A model generated the notes under the pieces. It saw nothing but the letters and a program-made list of their open reading frames with translations, did no database searches and was not told where the DNA came from. From contig OU452216.1 of assembly GCA_911728435.2 (NCBI GenBank), forward strand, positions 4,538,342 through 4,602,341: a stretch of DNA of 64,000 nt. Direction: 5' to 3'. Shown here in pieces: positions 61,302 through 64,000 of this stretch (position 1 is the first letter of the stretch; every line of letters starts with the position of its first letter). The position numbers and the translations under genes were made by a program. Source of the DNA: Apoderus coryli (lineage: Eukaryota; Arthropoda; Insecta; Coleoptera; Attelabidae).

Positions 61302-61802
61302 GAACTCAATTTATTAAGTAATTATTTATTGTTGTAGCGTCAAAATAGCTTATTACCTAATCCAAACCTTAGTCTTTAAAACCCTATTAAAATTTTTGCT
61401 ACCAGATACGTATTAGTGGAGATTTCCATCCACAAAAATATATCTGTAAATGTGAAAAAATTACCCATGTTTGAACTCAATTTATGAGTTAACTATTTAA
61501 TCTTTCCGCTTGAAAATACTTCATTACCTAATCCCATCTTTTGTCTTTAAAACCCTATGAAAATTTTTGCTAGCAGATACGTCTTAGTGGCGACTACCAT
61601 GCGCAAAATTATGCCTGCAAAGCGAAATATGATGATTTTCTAACTCTGTTTTTGAACTAACTATCCAATATTTCAACTTCAAAATACTTCAATACCTAAT
61701 CCCATCTTTACTCTTTAACTCCCTATCAAAATTTTTGCTACCAGATACGTATTAGTGGAGTCTACCATGCGCAAAAATAGGTCTGCAAGCGATTTTATTC
61801 AA
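61302..61802. repeat. Three tandem units of about 150-180 bp
   Basis: Units start at 61302, 61473 and 61654 with GAACTCAAT / GAACTAACT. Each contains in order a TACCTAATCC block, CTTTAAAACCCTAT or variant, AAAATTTTTGCTA, CAGATACGT and TTAGTGG. The diverged copies indicate an old array. It lies inside the large inverted-repeat structure. Confidence 0.85.
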
Positions 61803-61905
61803 ACGCCCCTCTTAAGGAATCTTCATTTCAAAAATTCGAACCTAATTACCCAAAAGGAATTAAAAAAAAGTGATTAAAAATAATTATTAAGTACTGATTC
61901 AGGCA

Positions 61906-62916
61906 GACCACCACCAAGACCTGCAAATCATCTCAAATCTCTATTACAACCAAAATGCCATCGTCAAAGTAGATCAACAAAATTCTTGCACCATCTCAAT
62001 AAAGAGAGGTGTACGTCAAGGTTGTGTTCTGTCACCTATTTTGTTTAATACCTACTCTGAAGAGATTCTAAAAAGGGCAATGGAAAATGACAGTGCAGGA
62101 ATAAAAGTAAATGGAGTGCCTATAGTTGTTCTAAGATACGCTGATGATACCGTAATTTTAACGGAAAACCTGGAAGATCTACAAAGAATCATGGACAAAC
62201 TTGTTCGATATAGCGAAGAATACGGCCTTACACTCAACGTAAACAAAACAAAGTTCATGAAAATAACAAAGAAGGCCCAGACTAACAACGAACAGATAAT
62301 CGTCAAAGGTGAACCCATCGAACAGGTAGAGAAGTATACTTATCTTGGAACAACAGTTACTTGTAATAACGACTACACGAAAGAAATAAAAGCACGCATA
62401 CAAATAGCAAGGTCCAATTTCAATAGCATGAAAAGAGTTTTGTGCAATAGAGGTGTAAGCCTAAAACTGCGACTGAGACTAGTTAGATGTGATGTTTTTG
62501 CCACTCTGCTTTATGGCGTCCAGGCATGGACTCTGAACGCAGAAATAACCAAAAGACTAGAAGCTTTTGAAATGTGGGTGTACAGAAGAATACTGAAGGT
62601 GTCATGGGTCGATCGGATAACTAACTTAGAAGTACTTGAGCGACTAAACATAGAAAGAGAGTTGTTAATAACAATTAAAAGCAGAAAACTGCAGTATCTC
62701 GGCCATGTGACTCGTGGACAAAGATACGCCTTACTTCAATTGATAATGCAGGGAAGGATCCAAGGTACAAGAAGCGTGGGTAGAAGAAGGATATCCTGGT
62801 TGAGAAACTTGAGAGAGTGGTTTGGATGTTCCTCGATAGAGCTTTTTAGAGCAGCTACATCCAAAATAAGAATTGTCATGATGATCGCCAATCTTCGTCT
62901 CGGAGATGGCACCTAG
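61906..62916 (+). pseudogene. LINE ORF2 C-terminal part (RT core and tail), open throughout
   Basis: A 336-codon frame runs without a stop from the first inserted base to TAG at 62914-62916. It starts mid-RT: NLYYNQNAIVKVD, then KRGVRQGCVLSPILFNTYSE, VVLRYADDTVILTENLEDLQ (intact YADD catalytic pair), LTLNVNKTKFMKI and YTYLGTTVTCN. The C-terminal region is MWVYRRILKVSWVDRITN and RRRISWLRNLREWFG. This is the endonuclease-RT class with an RTE/Proto2-like C-terminus. It lacks the endonuclease and first RT blocks, so it cannot retrotranspose, but the absence of any lesion marks a young insertion. Confidence 0.92.
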
Positions 62917-62931
62917 AGAGAGAGAGAGAGA
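61906..62931 (+). mobile_element. 5'-truncated LINE with target-site duplication
   Basis: The insertion is bounded by GATTCAGGCA at 61896-61905 and again at 62932-62941, an exact 10-bp target-site duplication. The 3' tail is an AG-rich run (62915-62931). It sits in the right arm of the large inverted-repeat structure, whose other arm shows the uninterrupted site. Only the 3' kilobase of the LINE was inserted, as usual for incomplete target-primed reverse transcription. Confidence 0.92.
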
Positions 62932-63281
62932 GATTCAGGCATGTAGGGATTTAGAAAAAAAATTTTCATCTCTAAACTGTTTGACAAACAAAAATTTTGT
63001 GAGAAATTAAATAGTTTCTAAATAAAATGAACTATTCACAGAAAAAAAATGGTATTGATTATACCAGGGTTACAGAAAATATGGGTAGATAAGTTATTGT
63101 CACAAAGCAATTAAACGCCCTGTAATTTTAGCAATTGGAGTTTCTTCAATAAAAAACTGTAGTTTATTGGTGCAAACGTGTATCTAAAAAATGAATAAAA
63201 TCTATTACATATTTTTCGATTTATTTGAAAAAACGTAAAAAAATATTCACTTTTAAAGCCCACAAACCAACCAATTTGCTA

Positions 63282-63692
63282 TACAGGGTGTCCCAAAAAA
63301 CATTCCCCACCCTTTGAGGGTAGAATCTATGACCAAAAATAAGACAAATATCATTTATAGTTGTAGTTGTTTAAAAATGTCTTCATTTGCGTCCAGGCAA
63401 TTTAAAAAAAAAATCTACAAAATCATAAGCGTAACTCAGTATCCCCAGGATGCAATTCTTGAATCAGCTTTATATGATAAGGATGCAGATTTTCTCTTTG
63501 CATGAATCTGTTTTTATCAAGAATGACCAGATTTACATTTTTAATTCCAAGTGAAAGATTTGTCTAATTTCAATATTCAAAATGGTCATAATTTCATAAG
63601 GAGACATTTTTCGACATTAGTGATTTTCGTCTTATTTTGGGTCGTAGATTTTACCCCCAAAGGGTGGGGAATCTTTTTTGGGAAACCTTGTA
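63282..63692. mobile_element. MITE inserted at TA in the right arm
   Basis: It begins TACAGGGTGTCCCAAAAAAC and ends with the inverted partner around GGGAAACCTTGTA, with arms of at least 75 bp (both contain CCCCACCCTTTG or its complement). TA flanks both sides (63280-63281, 63693-63694). Removing it restores continuity with the left arm at 54650-54700. No coding content. Confidence 0.85.
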
Positions 63693-63755
63693 TAGATAAG
63701 TAAGTTGACCTATTTGTGCTATTCCGTTGTACACCTCATTTCCGTACACCCTGTA

Positions 63756-64000
63756 TATTTCCAATATCTGTTAGAGTTTCCGAGATTACAACGAAGTCTG
63801 GACATATAATATGACTATAGTAAAATGATAAAAGTCGAACACCATTTCCATTAATTTTAATAAATGGGTGGCTAACATTAAAATACATGAAACACAACAA
63901 TTTGCTTTAAATTAATAATAATGGACGAAACAAATTACACTTTTATACAATGAGATGAATAAATATTTGTATTTAACACAAAGCACATCCATTTACACAC
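63756..64000. other. Short unannotated end of the window
   Basis: AT-rich and without recognised features. Confidence 0.4.

Larger units (their letters stand above)
54582..63755. mobile_element. Large inverted-repeat structure invaded by five other elements
   Basis: The left arm 54582-55022 and right arm 62942-63755 are reverse complements starting TACAGGGTGTCCGGAAATGA. The right arm is interrupted by a TA-flanked MITE (63282-63692) and, near its inner end, by a LINE (61906-62931). The left arm meets a mariner at 55030. Weak pairing continues further in (56855-56888 with about 61855-61884). No transposase of this element was recognised in the interior. Subtracting the recognised inserts leaves roughly 3-4 kb, a reasonable size for an element of this kind. 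Confidence 0.7.

Overview
The window reads as AT-rich intergenic insect nuclear DNA packed with decayed transposable elements. The insect assignment rests on the repeat fauna (mariner, pogo-like and hAT transposases, Jockey/CR1- and RTE-like LINEs, Ty3/gypsy, a Crypton-like recombinase) and on a nuclear copy of mitochondrial cox1 that only reads correctly with the invertebrate mitochondrial code (TGA = Trp, ATA = Met). Order or species cannot be fixed from this sequence. I found no convincing host protein-coding gene, tRNA or rRNA gene. Nearly every recognisable coding segment is a transposon remnant, and most carry stops, frameshifts or truncations.

Layout. 1-9.8 kb: a 1.9-kb non-autonomous element with CCCAGTAAACACACA ends, a mariner copy, a pogo-like deletion derivative with a second repeat nested in it, and LINE scraps. 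11.4-13.6 kb: Ty3/gypsy RT and gag scraps on the minus strand flanking a Crypton-like tyrosine recombinase relic on the plus strand. 15.4-18.5 kb: a long-inverted-repeat element carrying a mariner-superfamily transposase relic, then a hAT C-terminus. 18.9-22.6 kb: two 5'-truncated LINEs. 23-25.5 kb: a Penelope-like inverted pair, a second CCCAGTAAACAC element, a SINE head, and LINE and mariner fragments. 27-28.6 kb: a longer LINE. 32.7-35.3 kb: a patchwork of LINE fragments of at least two clades with the cox1 insertion inside one of them. 36.3-37.5 kb: another LINE. 39.8-42 kb: an almost intact pogo-like transposase gene with a C-terminal PHD-like finger. 43.4-49.9 kb: further mariner-superfamily relics and long-inverted-repeat elements. 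50.5-53.4 kb: a LINE and a transposase relic. 54.6-63.8 kb: a large inverted-repeat structure whose arms and interior have been invaded by a mariner, a TTAA-flanked MITE, another long-inverted-repeat element, a recent LINE and a TA-flanked MITE.

The parts do not form a pathway; they form a history of insertions. The recurring theme is a family of elements with ends close to TACAGGGTGTCC, TA target sites and inverted repeats of 75-700 bp. Some retain pieces of a mariner-superfamily transposase that could once have mobilised the shorter copies. Relative age can be read from nesting: the least damaged inserts are the LINE at 61.9-62.9 kb, which has an open frame and an exact target duplication, and the pogo-like gene at 39.8-41.7 kb.
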